A stretch of DNA of 64,000 nt from Corynebacterium hansenii (GCF_030408795.1 NZ_CP047211.1:806001-870000), one strand, 5' to 3'. Positions 46,255 through 55,583 are shown, counted from the first letter of the stretch. The notes: generated by a model not told the origin, from the sequence alone. A program made the numbers and translations.

Positions 46255-47457
46255 ATGCCTCGGCAACGCATCCCAGGTGCCCCGCTGCTGGCGGGGTCGG
46301 GACTGTTCAACTTCGCCTCGGGCGGCTACGCGATCGCGCTGGGGCAGGGGCTGTTCGAATCGACCGGCTCGGTCGCGGCGTTCACGGCGGTCGTGATCAT
46401 GGAATACCTCGGCCCCATCATCCTCGGCGCCGTCGCCGGCAGCCTGTCCGACCGCGTCAACGCGGCGCTGCTGTGCCTATGGTCCGCCGCCCTGGCCGCG
46501 GTGTCGGTCACGGCCTACCTGTTGGTTCCCGGTGCCGTCACGGCGGCCGCGGTCACCCTGGGAATAGTCATCAACATCCTGCGCCCCTTCTATCGCGCGG
46601 GCATATTCGCCGCCGGCGCCCGCAGCGTCGATCCGGCTGACCTTCCGCAGTACAACATGCGGTGGACGGTGTCCGTCCAGGCCGGGCAGATCCTCGGCGG
46701 AGCGGCCGCGGGATTCCTCCTGTCCTTCGGCGGCGTCAACGCTGCCCTGGCGGCCGCGGCCGTCGCATTCGGGCTTTCGGCCGTCGCGATGGCAATCGCG
46801 CGCTCCGGCGTCGCCCCACTGCCTGACGTTGGCGATCACGAACAAGCCGGCTGGCGCGCTTTGCTTCGCGACGCCGTGGGGCAACCCCGGCGATTCATCG
46901 CCGTTCTGCTGATTGGTGCGGACTTCGTCACCATCTCCACGTTCACGGTGGCCCTCGCTCCACTCGTGGAACGCGTCTTCGGCGATACGCTGTGGCTGGG
47001 CATTCTCGATGCCCTATTCGCGCTGGGTGCCGGCGGGGTCGCGTTGATCGGATTCGGCGGACGGACAACCGAGTCCGCACTGCGCAACGCCATCTCGCGC
47101 GGGTACATCACGCAGGTCGCCGGTCTGCTCGTCATCGCGTCGGGGACCGTGGTGCCGGCGGCGGGCCGCCTGCTCGTATGTGCTGGCGCTCTGGTTCTTG
47201 GAGCTGGCGTGGCGGTCTCGTCGAGCCAACAGGTGAGCATCCTGCAGCGCGCCGTCGGCACCGGGGCCGTCGGCAAGATTGGCGCGCTGCGGCAGGCGGT
47301 CATCGGCGTCCTCACCGTGCTCGCACTACCGGTGATCGGAGCGGTGCTGGGAGTCAGTCTTACCGCCGCCTACCTGCTTGTCGGAGCGCTGCTTGTGCTC
47401 TGTCTCGGCGTCAATGTCTGGCTGCTCCGCTCCAGCATAGATGGTGCGCGCGGGTGA
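46255..47457 (+). CDS. MFS transporter
   Basis: This 400-aa membrane protein has about twelve hydrophobic segments. The start is at LLAGSGLFNFASGGYAIALG, and the motif-A-like loop AGSLSDRVNAALLCLWSA is in loop 2-3. It belongs to the major facilitator superfamily, most like drug or metabolite exporters (the MFS_3 type). The substrate is unknown. Its G+C is close to the host's, unlike its neighbours. It is preceded by AGGGGGCGAT and is convergent with the KAP NTPase gene, 48 bases apart. Confidence 0.8.
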   Translation: MPRQRIPGAPLLAGSGLFNFASGGYAIALGQGLFESTGSVAAFTAVVIMEYLGPIILGAVAGSLSDRVNAALLCLWSAALAAVSVTAYLLVPGAVTAAAVTLGIVINILRPFYRAGIFAAGARSVDPADLPQYNMRWTVSVQAGQILGGAAAGFLLSFGGVNAALAAAAVAFGLSAVAMAIARSGVAPLPDVGDHEQAGWRALLRDAVGQPRRFIAVLLIGADFVTISTFTVALAPLVERVFGDTLWLGILDALFALGAGGVALIGFGGRTTESALRNAISRGYITQVAGLLVIASGTVVPAAGRLLVCAGALVLGAGVAVSSSQQVSILQRAVGTGAVGKIGALRQAVIGVLTVLALPVIGAVLGVSLTAAYLLVGALLVLCLGVNVWLLRSSIDGARG

Positions 47458-47505
47458 GCGGCACTCCGGGATCCGGCCGAATTGCCGAAGCCCCGAAGAG
47501 GTTCT

Positions 47506-49545
47506 CTACTCCACTCCGTCCACCGCGCACTTCTCGAGAGTGTCCTTGAAGTGCTCGACCATGAAAGCAGCGAAATTCTTCGCGGTTTCAACATTTTTAA
47601 CCTGGGCAAGCTGATATCCGGTACCGATTCCCTTGTTTCGCGCTGGGATGATGCGAGCATCTCCGGACCAGCTCTCGCCATCCTTCTTTTCATCAATCGT
47701 TGAGAGAAGGGCGAAGGTCTCCTTCAGGGCGGAGTTTTGAGAGTGTGAGAATTCCTCGTTCAAGGAGTCGACGGACTTGTATTCGAGGTCGGGGATGTTT
47801 ATGTAGGGAGTAAATCGTCCCGTGGAAGTGAATCGGAGGTCCGCGAGCCTGCGAGATTTGCGACGTGCGTCCTTCGGCAGCGGAAGTTCAGGGCTCAGAT
47901 CGAAGAAAAGTCGTTCGTTGGAACTTGCCCGCACGATGATGCTGCGATCCAGCTCAGCGCGGTTGAACGCTTCGGCGACAGCGTCGAAGATGGTAGTTGA
48001 CCATTCGCCCTTCTTGGGGGTGAAATGCGAGAGGAAGTGGCCCCGCGCCGAATCGATGCCCGCCGGCGGTCGTGAGGACCTCTTCTTGGAAGATGGTGTA
48101 TGGACGAGCGATGTGAGGCTGCACAGTCGTGCTGCTGCTTTGAGTGTCTCCTCGCTCGCGTCGTTCTTCGAACTCGATGAACCTTCGTTGGCGTCCGTTG
48201 CATCGTCGACGAGCTCGAAAATCGACGAGGTCATTGGGTGTTTCTTCAGAAGTTCGGCAGAGGTGAAACGTGAGTGGCCGACGGGTCGATTCCACAAATC
48301 GGGGGCGTCGCCTTCCGGGGAGTCCGCTTGCTTGGTGTCGTCGGCTTCCCAATCGGCGTCCTGCGTTGACTCAAGCGCCTGTTCGTCGGTTTCAAGAGTG
48401 ACGAAATCCCTGTAACTTTCGTGTTCAAGGATGTCCTCGATCAATTGGCTGGCCAGCATATCGTCAACGTTTTGAATGCACAAAATAGTAAACAGGCAGA
48501 AATCAAAGAATTCGTCACGATCGGCTTCTTTGCGTTCTTGACCCACTTCGTTGTGTCCTTGCTCGGCTCGAATCAGCTTGAGCAGGCTCATGGCATTGAA
48601 AACCCGCTTGATGGCGCGTGGGTTCGAGTCGAGTGCCCCCATGGCAACTTCGGCCCACGGGCTGAGATCCGTATTGTCGGGCCAGTCTTTTCGAATTTCC
48701 TTTAGGTAACTTTCGACTTCCTTTCCGGGGGACGGGACGTTGAAAGGTACCTGGATGATCTTGTGAAAGAACATTCTGGCTTTATCTTGTCTCATCGAGT
48801 CTCCGTAGATGGCCCGGGTTCCATCGGCGACGACATCGAAATCGATTGCCAAAACGAAAATGCAGTGCCTTGAATTGATGAAGAGCTTGAGGGTCTCCAT
48901 AATTTGCACTGCACGGGCGGGGGGTAGGCGATCGAGATCGTCAACAAAAATTACGAGTCGGCTCCCCTCTGGGATCTCGTTCGTGTTGGGGTCGCGGAGC
49001 AGCTGGGCAACGTCTTGCTTGAATTCCTCTTGGATTTCTTGTGCTTCGCTGCGGCTCGTTCCGTTCTGTGTGATGGCGTCGAGCGCCTCATTGATACCGG
49101 CGGATACCATGTTGCCGGCGGGTCCCATGAAACTGCCCGCGATATTCGTAAGTGTCCTACGAAAGCTTGGGCTTATCGTTTTGAAGATTTTCTTCCTGTT
49201 CTCCTTCTTTTCTTTGCTGTCCGACGTCATCCTGTCGAAGACTTCTGCGACGAACGCGGCGGGGATGTCTTCTTCGGAGTTGGTGTGGGCGAGGGGCCAC
49301 GTTTCGATGGTTTCTGTTTTGATCGAGTGGCCCGTCGTGCTGTTCTTGAGCTCGTCCTCAATTAGTTTGAGAATCGTTGACTTCCCACTGCCCCAACCTC
49401 CTTGGATGGCAATCGTCATTGGGGTGGGGCACTTCTGAATGAACTCGGACAGGCCCTTAACCTGGGCTTGAAAGGAAAGCTGATCCGTGCGAGCTGGCTC
49501 GTCGGTTGTGCCGTAGAACGTAGGATTGTCCGTTGATTTCGTCAT
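47506..49545 (-). CDS. KAP-family P-loop NTPase
   Basis: This 679-aa protein has Walker A QGGWGSGKST (48-57) and a Walker B VIFVDDLDRL (198-207), with the FVDDLDRLPP pattern that defines the KAP family. Then come FVLAIDFDVVADGTRAIYG and SNPRAIKRVFNAMSLL. The insert between the Walker motifs contains an amphipathic stretch (LTNIAGSFMGPAGNMVSAGI) where KAP proteins often have membrane helices. The C-terminal 300 residues are acidic and Ser-rich, without a known domain. KAP NTPases are repeatedly found in phage-defence contexts. ATG at 49545 follows TATTCT by 6 bases (leaderless). By eye its G+C is well below the host's. It stands alone, with no partner gene. Confidence 0.8.
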   Translation of the reverse strand: MTKSTDNPTFYGTTDEPARTDQLSFQAQVKGLSEFIQKCPTPMTIAIQGGWGSGKSTILKLIEDELKNSTTGHSIKTETIETWPLAHTNSEEDIPAAFVAEVFDRMTSDSKEKKENRKKIFKTISPSFRRTLTNIAGSFMGPAGNMVSAGINEALDAITQNGTSRSEAQEIQEEFKQDVAQLLRDPNTNEIPEGSRLVIFVDDLDRLPPARAVQIMETLKLFINSRHCIFVLAIDFDVVADGTRAIYGDSMRQDKARMFFHKIIQVPFNVPSPGKEVESYLKEIRKDWPDNTDLSPWAEVAMGALDSNPRAIKRVFNAMSLLKLIRAEQGHNEVGQERKEADRDEFFDFCLFTILCIQNVDDMLASQLIEDILEHESYRDFVTLETDEQALESTQDADWEADDTKQADSPEGDAPDLWNRPVGHSRFTSAELLKKHPMTSSIFELVDDATDANEGSSSSKNDASEETLKAAARLCSLTSLVHTPSSKKRSSRPPAGIDSARGHFLSHFTPKKGEWSTTIFDAVAEAFNRAELDRSIIVRASSNERLFFDLSPELPLPKDARRKSRRLADLRFTSTGRFTPYINIPDLEYKSVDSLNEEFSHSQNSALKETFALLSTIDEKKDGESWSGDARIIPARNKGIGTGYQLAQVKNVETAKNFAAFMVEHFKDTLEKCAVDGVE

Positions 49546-49717
49546 GCGAATAGAATATGGGTGTACGGGGTCTTTCGTCGGGTATATCCGATGAGTTCCC
49601 CATCGTTGGGGGTAGGCCGGTCGGCCAGCGATTAACGGCAGGGCGGTTGGGTCTCCTGTGCCACTCCGCAAATCCATCCCCGCGACAGCCCCGCCGCCCG
49701 CGGGTACCGTCCTCGGC

Positions 49718-50230
49718 ATGGCAGAGAACCTGAATCAGGAAGACCTCATCGCGACGCTGCAGCGCCTGGGCCTGGAGCTGCAGAACCCCGCCGCCATCCC
49801 CACCTGGGAGGACGAGCCTATCTTCACTCTCATCGGCGAGGACGAGGACCGCCCGGCGTTTTCGCACGTGCTCTTTTACGACACCGAAATGATCGAAGAA
49901 GACGACGCCTACACCCGCTGGGTCCTCGACTGGGCCCGCGCCACGGCCAAGCAGGACCGCGTCACCGACGTCGCCTCGCACATCGACTTCGACGGCGGCA
50001 CCTCGTGGCTGACCTACACCCTCGACGGCCGCCCCGTGCGCCTGGAATTCAAGCAGGACGACGACTGGCTCGACCCCGACGTCCACGACCGCGTCCTCGA
50101 GGACTTCGGCACCGTCCCCGGCCGCACTCGCCTGTACATCGACAATGGCCAGGGCGGCACCTACATCTGGCTTCCCGACGACAGCGTCGCCGAATTCACC
50201 GAACTCTTCCCCGACGCCGTGCGGGTCTGA
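49718..50230 (+). CDS. acidic hypothetical protein
   Basis: This 170-aa soluble protein starts MAENLNQEDLIATLQRLGLE and is rich in Asp and Glu. It includes GEDEDRPAFSHVLFYDTEM and GTSWLTYTLDGRPVRLEFKQDDDWLDPDVHDRV. No named domain is recognised; it resembles small immunity-type or SUKH-like proteins only loosely. TACCGT lies 7 bases before the ATG, again leaderless-like. It is convergent with the ankyrin gene, 52 bases apart. Host-like base composition resumes here. Confidence 0.6.
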   Translation: MAENLNQEDLIATLQRLGLELQNPAAIPTWEDEPIFTLIGEDEDRPAFSHVLFYDTEMIEEDDAYTRWVLDWARATAKQDRVTDVASHIDFDGGTSWLTYTLDGRPVRLEFKQDDDWLDPDVHDRVLEDFGTVPGRTRLYIDNGQGGTYIWLPDDSVAEFTELFPDAVRV

Positions 50231-50282
50231 CCTCAGCCGCGCCGTGGCGGCCTGATCTCAGCCGCGCCGCACGGTCCTGACC

Positions 50283-50822
50283 TCAGCCCCGCCCCTCCGC
50301 ATACGCGGCCAGGTACCCCTCCAAAACGGCGTGCCGCTCGGGCCGGCGGGCGGCGAACTTCTCCGACCACTCCAGCATCGTCGGCCCGTCGCCCCGCCTG
50401 GCGTTGACCGGCTTCGACAGGTCCAGCCTCGGCTGCCCGAAAAGCGCGGCCCACATGGGGGCGCGCATGGACTCGTCCTCCACGCGGGCCTTCGCCACCA
50501 GGTGAATCACCAGCTTACCGCGCCGCTCCCGGTAATTCACGTCGGCGCCGGCGTCGACAAGCCGCGCAAACAACCCGCCATCCCGCGGCCCAACCCACTC
50601 ATGCGCCCCGATCAGCACCGACAGTGCATTCTGCCCGTACGCCACCACCGACGCATCCGCGCCCCGATCCAGCAGGAACCCGGCGATGTCCGCCCGCGCG
50701 TCGCCGTCGCGATTGGTCAACGCGTCCATCAGCAACTCCGTGACATCGCCGCCGTCGCCGTCGAACGCCGTCCGAAACTCCTCGAACGAGCCCCGCGCCG
50801 CCAGGTAAGTGGGGGAAGACAT
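50283..50822 (-). CDS. ankyrin-repeat domain protein
   Basis: This 179-aa protein has ankyrin-like units: ADIAGFLLDRGADASVVAYGQNALSVLIGA, then LFARLVDAGADVNYRERRGKLVIHLVAKA, with the GADVN turn typical of the repeat. It is probably a protein-binding scaffold. ATG at 50822 is preceded by AAAGGCGCAGGAC. A frame extension to 50888 contains another dispersed 11-mer (50852). Its partner is unknown; the neighbouring acidic protein is a candidate. Confidence 0.75.
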   Translation of the reverse strand: MSSPTYLAARGSFEEFRTAFDGDGGDVTELLMDALTNRDGDARADIAGFLLDRGADASVVAYGQNALSVLIGAHEWVGPRDGGLFARLVDAGADVNYRERRGKLVIHLVAKARVEDESMRAPMWAALFGQPRLDLSKPVNARRGDGPTMLEWSEKFAARRPERHAVLEGYLAAYAEGRG

Positions 50823-50973
50823 GTCCTGCGCCTTTCGTGCTCCACGGGTTTGCTTGACGACGCTGCCACACCACCGCCCGCTCCGCACCGCAAAGCAGCG
50901 CCGACGGCGGTTTACTCGGCGGGAAACGGCGCGGACGGTGGTTTTCTCGGCGCGAAGGAACGCGAACGGGGAT

Positions 50974-52554
50974 CTACTCGGGTCGAAGCGTCTTCTCCCA
51001 CAGGACGTTGCCGCGGGTGGTCAGCAGCCGCACGGTCATGTCGCGCGACTGGCCGTCGATGTCGACTTCGCCGAAGTGCTGGAAGTCATCCAGCGGCGAG
51101 GCATTCTGGTTGTCCTCGTCCGGCGCATGGACGTAGACGACCTCGGGGCCGAACGTCGGATCCATGTCGTTCGGGCCGAAGGCGCCGGCGTTGAGCGGCC
51201 CTGAGACGAACTCCCAGAACGGCTTGAAATTCTGGAACGCCGCCCGCTCCGGCGAGTAGTGGTGCGCCGCGGTGTAATGGACGTCGGCGGTCAGCCACAC
51301 GACGTTGGTGACCTCCTTGATGGCCGACAGCACCTTCGCCAGCTCCGACTCACGGCCCCGCGGTGCACCGGGACGGCCATCGGCGACGCCCTCTTGATCG
51401 CCGTTCTTGCCGTCCGGCACGATGATCCCGATGGGCAGATCGGCCGCAATGACCTTCCACGTCGCACGGGAGGCGCGAACCTCGTCGACAAGCCACCTGA
51501 CCTGCTTCGCGCCGAGGATCGTGCCATCCTCCCCGGCACCCGCGCCCGCCCGACGGTTGTCGTCCTTGTACGTGCGCATGTCCAACACGAACACGTCCAG
51601 CAGCGGCCCGTAGGCGATCTTGCGGTACACGCGGCCGTCGACGGCCATCTTCTCGTCCAACGGCTGCCACTCGTGGAACGCGCGGTAGGCGCGCTCGGCC
51701 AGGACATCGACGTTCTTCTCGGTGTACTTGTCGTCGTCGAGGATCTCGCCCGCGTACCAGTTGTTAGTGGTCTCGTGGTCGTCCCACTGCACCACCTGCG
51801 CCACCGACGCGTTGAAGCGCCGGCAATTGTCGTCCGTGAGGTTGTAGGCGTACTGGCCGCGGAACTCGTCGAGGGTCTCCGCGACCTTGTTCTTCGCGTC
51901 GGCGGTGACGTTGCGCCACGTGCGGCCGTCGTCAAGCGCGACGGTCTCCTCGATCGGGCCGTCCGCGTAGCAGGTGTCGCCCGAATGGATGAACAGGTGC
52001 GGGTTCCGGTCGGCCATCGCCGCGAAGCCCGTCATGCCGCCGACATCCGGGTTGATGCCCCAGCCCTGGCCGGCGACGTCGCCGGACCAATGCAGGCGAA
52101 TGTCGTCCGGGGCCGTCGGGGCCGTGCGGAAGACGCCGGTGATCGGCTCGGACGCGGCGGCCGTATCGACGTCTTCGAGACGCACCCGATAGTGGATGTC
52201 CTGCCCGGACTCCAGTCCCACCAGGCGCACGCGGCCCGTGCCGTCGGTCTCCGGCGTCAGCGGCGCGGGGGCGCGGAACTCGCGGGCGTTGGCGAAGTCC
52301 GGCGTCGCGGCGGTTTCCACGATCAGATGCGCCGGCCGATCCGACCGCGCCCAGATCAGACCGCCGTCGGCGCGGACGTCACCGGCGGCGACGCCATGCG
52401 TCAGCGACGGCCGATCGGCGAGGAGCCCGGGGGAGGAGCCCGCCCCCGGAGTGGCGGACGCGTCGGGGCCGTTCGAGCACGCGGACACCGGCAGCAGCAG
52501 GGCGGCGCTGCTCAGTCCGGTGGCTTTGATGGCGGTGCGGCGCGAGATCTTCAT
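50974..52554 (-). CDS. phoD: alkaline phosphatase D (PhoD-type), Tat-exported lipoprotein
   Basis: This 526-aa phosphodiesterase/phosphatase has an N-terminus SRRTAIKATGLSSAALLLPVSACS that combines a twin-Arg motif with a lipobox ending in Cys. This implies Tat export and a lipid anchor on the outer membrane face. An N-terminal Fe3-type domain (about 45-150) precedes the metallophosphatase core, with HSGDTCYADGPI, QWDDHETTNNWYAG, RKIAYGPLLDVFVLDMRTYKDD and VVWLTADVHYTAAHHYSP. These supply the PhoD metal ligands. It probably scavenges phosphate. Start ATG at 52554 with AGGAG. The next 252 upstream bases (52555-52806) hold no gene. Confidence 0.92.
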   Translation of the reverse strand: MKISRRTAIKATGLSSAALLLPVSACSNGPDASATPGAGSSPGLLADRPSLTHGVAAGDVRADGGLIWARSDRPAHLIVETAATPDFANAREFRAPAPLTPETDGTGRVRLVGLESGQDIHYRVRLEDVDTAAASEPITGVFRTAPTAPDDIRLHWSGDVAGQGWGINPDVGGMTGFAAMADRNPHLFIHSGDTCYADGPIEETVALDDGRTWRNVTADAKNKVAETLDEFRGQYAYNLTDDNCRRFNASVAQVVQWDDHETTNNWYAGEILDDDKYTEKNVDVLAERAYRAFHEWQPLDEKMAVDGRVYRKIAYGPLLDVFVLDMRTYKDDNRRAGAGAGEDGTILGAKQVRWLVDEVRASRATWKVIAADLPIGIIVPDGKNGDQEGVADGRPGAPRGRESELAKVLSAIKEVTNVVWLTADVHYTAAHHYSPERAAFQNFKPFWEFVSGPLNAGAFGPNDMDPTFGPEVVYVHAPDEDNQNASPLDDFQHFGEVDIDGQSRDMTVRLLTTRGNVLWEKTLRPE

Positions 52555-52806
52555 GGTCGGGTTCAACTCCTGGGGTGCGGGCGGGGGCAATGGGCTCACG
52601 GATGCCCGCGACACGCTAGGCAACCCAGGTAGCAGCAGTGCTGCGATGAGGTGAACGGGAACTGAATATGAGGTTCGCGGCGCGGAGCGGAAGACCTCGG
52701 AGCTGAAGGGACCAAAGCGGAAGGCCCCAAAGCGAAATGCCTCGGGGCGCGGCGCGGAGACACGGGGCGACCGGCGCCCCACACATCACCGCCCTACTCG
52801 ACCGCC

Positions 52807-53850
52807 CTACGTCGACAGGTCGACGTCATCCCAGTCGGCGTCGACGTTGAACAGCCACGACAGCGCGCGATGCCACTCGAGAAGCGTGCCGGCGGTCTGC
52901 TCGTCGATGGTGGCGGGCTCCTCGGGGTGCAGCTGCTCGTCGACGGCGATCCACCGCATCGAATGCACGAACTCGTACATGTCGCAGATCCGCGGCAGCG
53001 GGATCAGCGCACGGGCCCGCTCGCGGACGGCGTCCTCGCCGTTATCGGCGACCCACTTGACCAGCGGCCACGGGTCGACGACGATCTGCCCCTCGGGAAT
53101 CTCCCGGATGCCCGCCACATGCGCGAGCATCTGCGCCGCCACCGCCTGCCACGCCAGCTGCGTCGCCGCGTGACGCGCCTCTTCGCCGGCGGGGGAGTCG
53201 GTCTCGGCGGTCACGCCGGACTCGAGCAACTCGATGAACCGCCTCTCCGCGGGCGTCAGCGTGTCGAACGCGCCGGGCAGCACCCCGCGCACCGCCTCCA
53301 GCGGCGGCGCCGACTCTCCCAAGAAGAACCCGGCCAACTCCGATACCGCGATCAACGACAGGATCCGGTCGGCGATCTCCCGCGGCTCCCGCAGCACGGC
53401 CTCGGCCTCGCCGCGCACCGGCGGATAATGCCCGGGCAGCGTCGCACCGGTGTCCTTCGTGATACCCGCCCGCACCCGCAGCGCCCGCTCCCTCGCCGCC
53501 GGGTGATACGGCACGGCACCACCGGCGACGATGTCCTCGCCACGGGCATTGACGACGGACCCGTCCGGCATGAAGAACACCGAATTCGTCTGCTCCGCCC
53601 ACTCCTCCAGACCGCGCAGATCCTCGCGCTCGAACACGTACTGCCGCCGCGTGTCCCCGATGTGGCGGATCAGCCCGAACATGCTCGACGTCATCTCCTG
53701 GCCGCCGCGCTCCCACACGAAGCCGGTGAACCCCTGCAGGTGCTCGGCAAGCTGCGGATCATCCGTCCCGCGTTGCTGTGAGTAGGGGCCGGGGATCTCG
53801 TCGCGGACCGTTGCATAGGCGTTGATGTACATGCCCATCGATTCTTCCAT
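52807..53850 (-). CDS. DUF4272 domain protein
   Basis: This 347-aa soluble protein has INAYATVRDEIPGPYSQQRG at the N-terminus, then GFTGFVWERGGQEMTSSMFGLIRHIGDTRRQYVFE and SVFFMPDGSVVNARGEDIVAG, the order seen in DUF4272 proteins. The C-terminal half (about 125-347) is the DUF4272 core, with PPVRGEAEAVLREPREIADRILSLIAV and LLEWHRALSWLFN. Function is unknown. ATG at 53850 is chosen; a second Met 12 bases in is possible. A much longer open frame upstream to 54252 reads the neighbouring gene in the wrong frame and is ignored. Confidence 0.82.
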   Translation of the reverse strand: MEESMGMYINAYATVRDEIPGPYSQQRGTDDPQLAEHLQGFTGFVWERGGQEMTSSMFGLIRHIGDTRRQYVFEREDLRGLEEWAEQTNSVFFMPDGSVVNARGEDIVAGGAVPYHPAARERALRVRAGITKDTGATLPGHYPPVRGEAEAVLREPREIADRILSLIAVSELAGFFLGESAPPLEAVRGVLPGAFDTLTPAERRFIELLESGVTAETDSPAGEEARHAATQLAWQAVAAQMLAHVAGIREIPEGQIVVDPWPLVKWVADNGEDAVRERARALIPLPRICDMYEFVHSMRWIAVDEQLHPEEPATIDEQTAGTLLEWHRALSWLFNVDADWDDVDLST

Positions 53851-53966
53851 GGTCCAACCGATCCCGCCGGGGAACCGGCCGCCCACGCCCCGGGTGCCCG
53901 CGGTTCCCACACGGAAACCGCGGACGCGCCGGGCCGTCATCAAGCGAAGACCCGCCGCAACCGGCC

Positions 53967-55583
53967 TCAGCCCTGCGGCTCCCGCGCACCCGCCTCCGGC
54001 GACGGCGGGGCCATGACCGCCGTCATCGCCTGGTCCGCGAGCTCCTCGCCCGCGCCCTGGTACAGGTACACCGCCACGTCCGCGCCGCCCGCCAGCAGCG
54101 CCCGCTTGTTCTCGCGCGCCAGCGTCGTGCTCGCGATCACCGCGTTCGGGTAATGCTCGCGAATCGCCTTGACCAGCGTCATCCCGTCCCGGTGCGCCGG
54201 CAGAGCCAACACGAACAACTCCGGCTCGCAATCCAGCTCGATGCGCCGCCACAGCTCAAGATCCGTCACATCGCCCGAAATGATCTTCTTGCCACGGCGG
54301 CGCAGCTCCTCGATGCGGCTCTCGTCGAACTCGATGCCGTACACCCGCTTGCCGTACGTGTCGCTCAACCGCCGGTACACGCCCGCGCCCACGCGCCCCA
54401 TGCCCAGCACCAGCGCATCGGCGTGGCGGATCTGCACCGGGCGCTCGTCCGGGATGAGCCGCTCCTCCGGCACCTCCGGGATGAAGCGCATGAGCCACGG
54501 CAGAATGCGGTCCTCCTTCGCCATGACCACGGACCCGACGATGAAGCTCGCCGCCACCGCGATGGCCATGATCGACGTCCACGACGACGCCAGCGACCCA
54601 TTGGCCACGCCCACCGAAATGACGATCAACCCGAACTCCGAATAATTCGCCAACGTCAGCCCGGCCAGCGCGCTCGTGCGGTTCGACAGGCCCATCCGCT
54701 GCAGGAAGGCCACGAAAATCACCGCCTTCAACGCCAGCAGCACGGCCAGCACCCCGGCGACCAGGAAACCGCCGGCGTCGGGAAGCCCGCCCAGGCCGAT
54801 CTCGATGAAAAACGCCACCAGCAGCAGCTCGCGCACCGAGATCAGCGCATCGGAGAACCGGTCCGCCACCGGGTGGCCCGACAGGATGATCCCCGCGATC
54901 AGCGACCCCAGCGAACCCGACACGTTCGCCAGCTCGAACAGCGAATACGCCCCCAGCGCGATGCCGATGCCCGTGAGCACCAGCAGCTCCGTGCGGAACA
55001 TCCGGTCCGGCATCCGCTTCACCAGCGGGCGCATCAGCAGCAGCAACGGCAGCGCCAGCGCCCACGGGGCCGGCGCCTTGCCCGTGGAAAACACCAGCAC
55101 GCCCACGGCCATGATGTCCTGCAGCACCAGCACGCCCAGCGCGATGCGGCCGACGACGGAATCGCCCCGGTTGCTGTCGTCCAACTGCGACATGACGAAC
55201 ACCGTCGACGAAAACGACGCCGCAATGCCCACGTAAATCAGCGCCTTGACGTCCAACCCCGTCAGTGCGGCCAACGGCAGCAACCCCAACAGCCCGAACA
55301 TCGCCGCGAACGCCGCCGTGTTGGTCACCGCATGGCCGGCCGCCGTGCCGATCACCCGCGGCTGCGCGATGTCTCGCGGATTCAACTTCAACCCGATGGT
55401 GAACAACAGCACCGTCACGCCCAGCTCCGCCAGGACGTCGAGGAACGGGATCTCGGTGATCCCGACCGCGCTGGTGGCGAAACCGGCGCCCAGAAAACCG
55501 ATCAGCGGCGGCAGGCGCAGAACCGTCGCGCCCAGACCGCCGATGATCGAGAACAAGATCACCGTCAGGTACAGGGACTCCAT
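53967..55583 (-). CDS. CPA2 cation:proton antiporter with RCK/TrkA-N domain (Kef/YbaL type)
   Basis: This 538-aa membrane protein has about twelve membrane segments (residues 5-385). It includes the helix-4/5 sequence IALGVLVLQDIMAVGVLVF with the conserved Asp, and FATSAVGITEIPFLDVLAELGVTVLLFTIGLKL at the N-terminus. A Rossmann RCK domain follows from about 400 (ADALVLGMGRVGAGVYRRL). It probably exchanges K+ (or Na+) for protons under nucleotide control. ATG at 55583 is preferred; a TTG two codons upstream is also in frame. TACATT 7 bases upstream suggests leaderless expression. Divergent from the CynX-type gene. Confidence 0.9.
   Translation of the reverse strand: MESLYLTVILFSIIGGLGATVLRLPPLIGFLGAGFATSAVGITEIPFLDVLAELGVTVLLFTIGLKLNPRDIAQPRVIGTAAGHAVTNTAAFAAMFGLLGLLPLAALTGLDVKALIYVGIAASFSSTVFVMSQLDDSNRGDSVVGRIALGVLVLQDIMAVGVLVFSTGKAPAPWALALPLLLLMRPLVKRMPDRMFRTELLVLTGIGIALGAYSLFELANVSGSLGSLIAGIILSGHPVADRFSDALISVRELLLVAFFIEIGLGGLPDAGGFLVAGVLAVLLALKAVIFVAFLQRMGLSNRTSALAGLTLANYSEFGLIVISVGVANGSLASSWTSIMAIAVAASFIVGSVVMAKEDRILPWLMRFIPEVPEERLIPDERPVQIRHADALVLGMGRVGAGVYRRLSDTYGKRVYGIEFDESRIEELRRRGKKIISGDVTDLELWRRIELDCEPELFVLALPAHRDGMTLVKAIREHYPNAVIASTTLARENKRALLAGGADVAVYLYQGAGEELADQAMTAVMAPPSPEAGAREPQG

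Noticed and set aside
46043-46255. 70-codon frame overlapping the MFS start
   Set aside because: No ribosome site, no similarity that I recognise, and composition no better than noise; kept only as a note.
34536-49717. Prophage or integrative element with att sites
   Set aside because: No integrase, tRNA or matching junction repeats were found; the island is defence genes plus an IS relic.
52807-54252. DUF4272 gene extended to 54252
   Set aside because: The extra N-terminus is the antiporter gene read in the wrong frame; DUF4272 begins near 53850.
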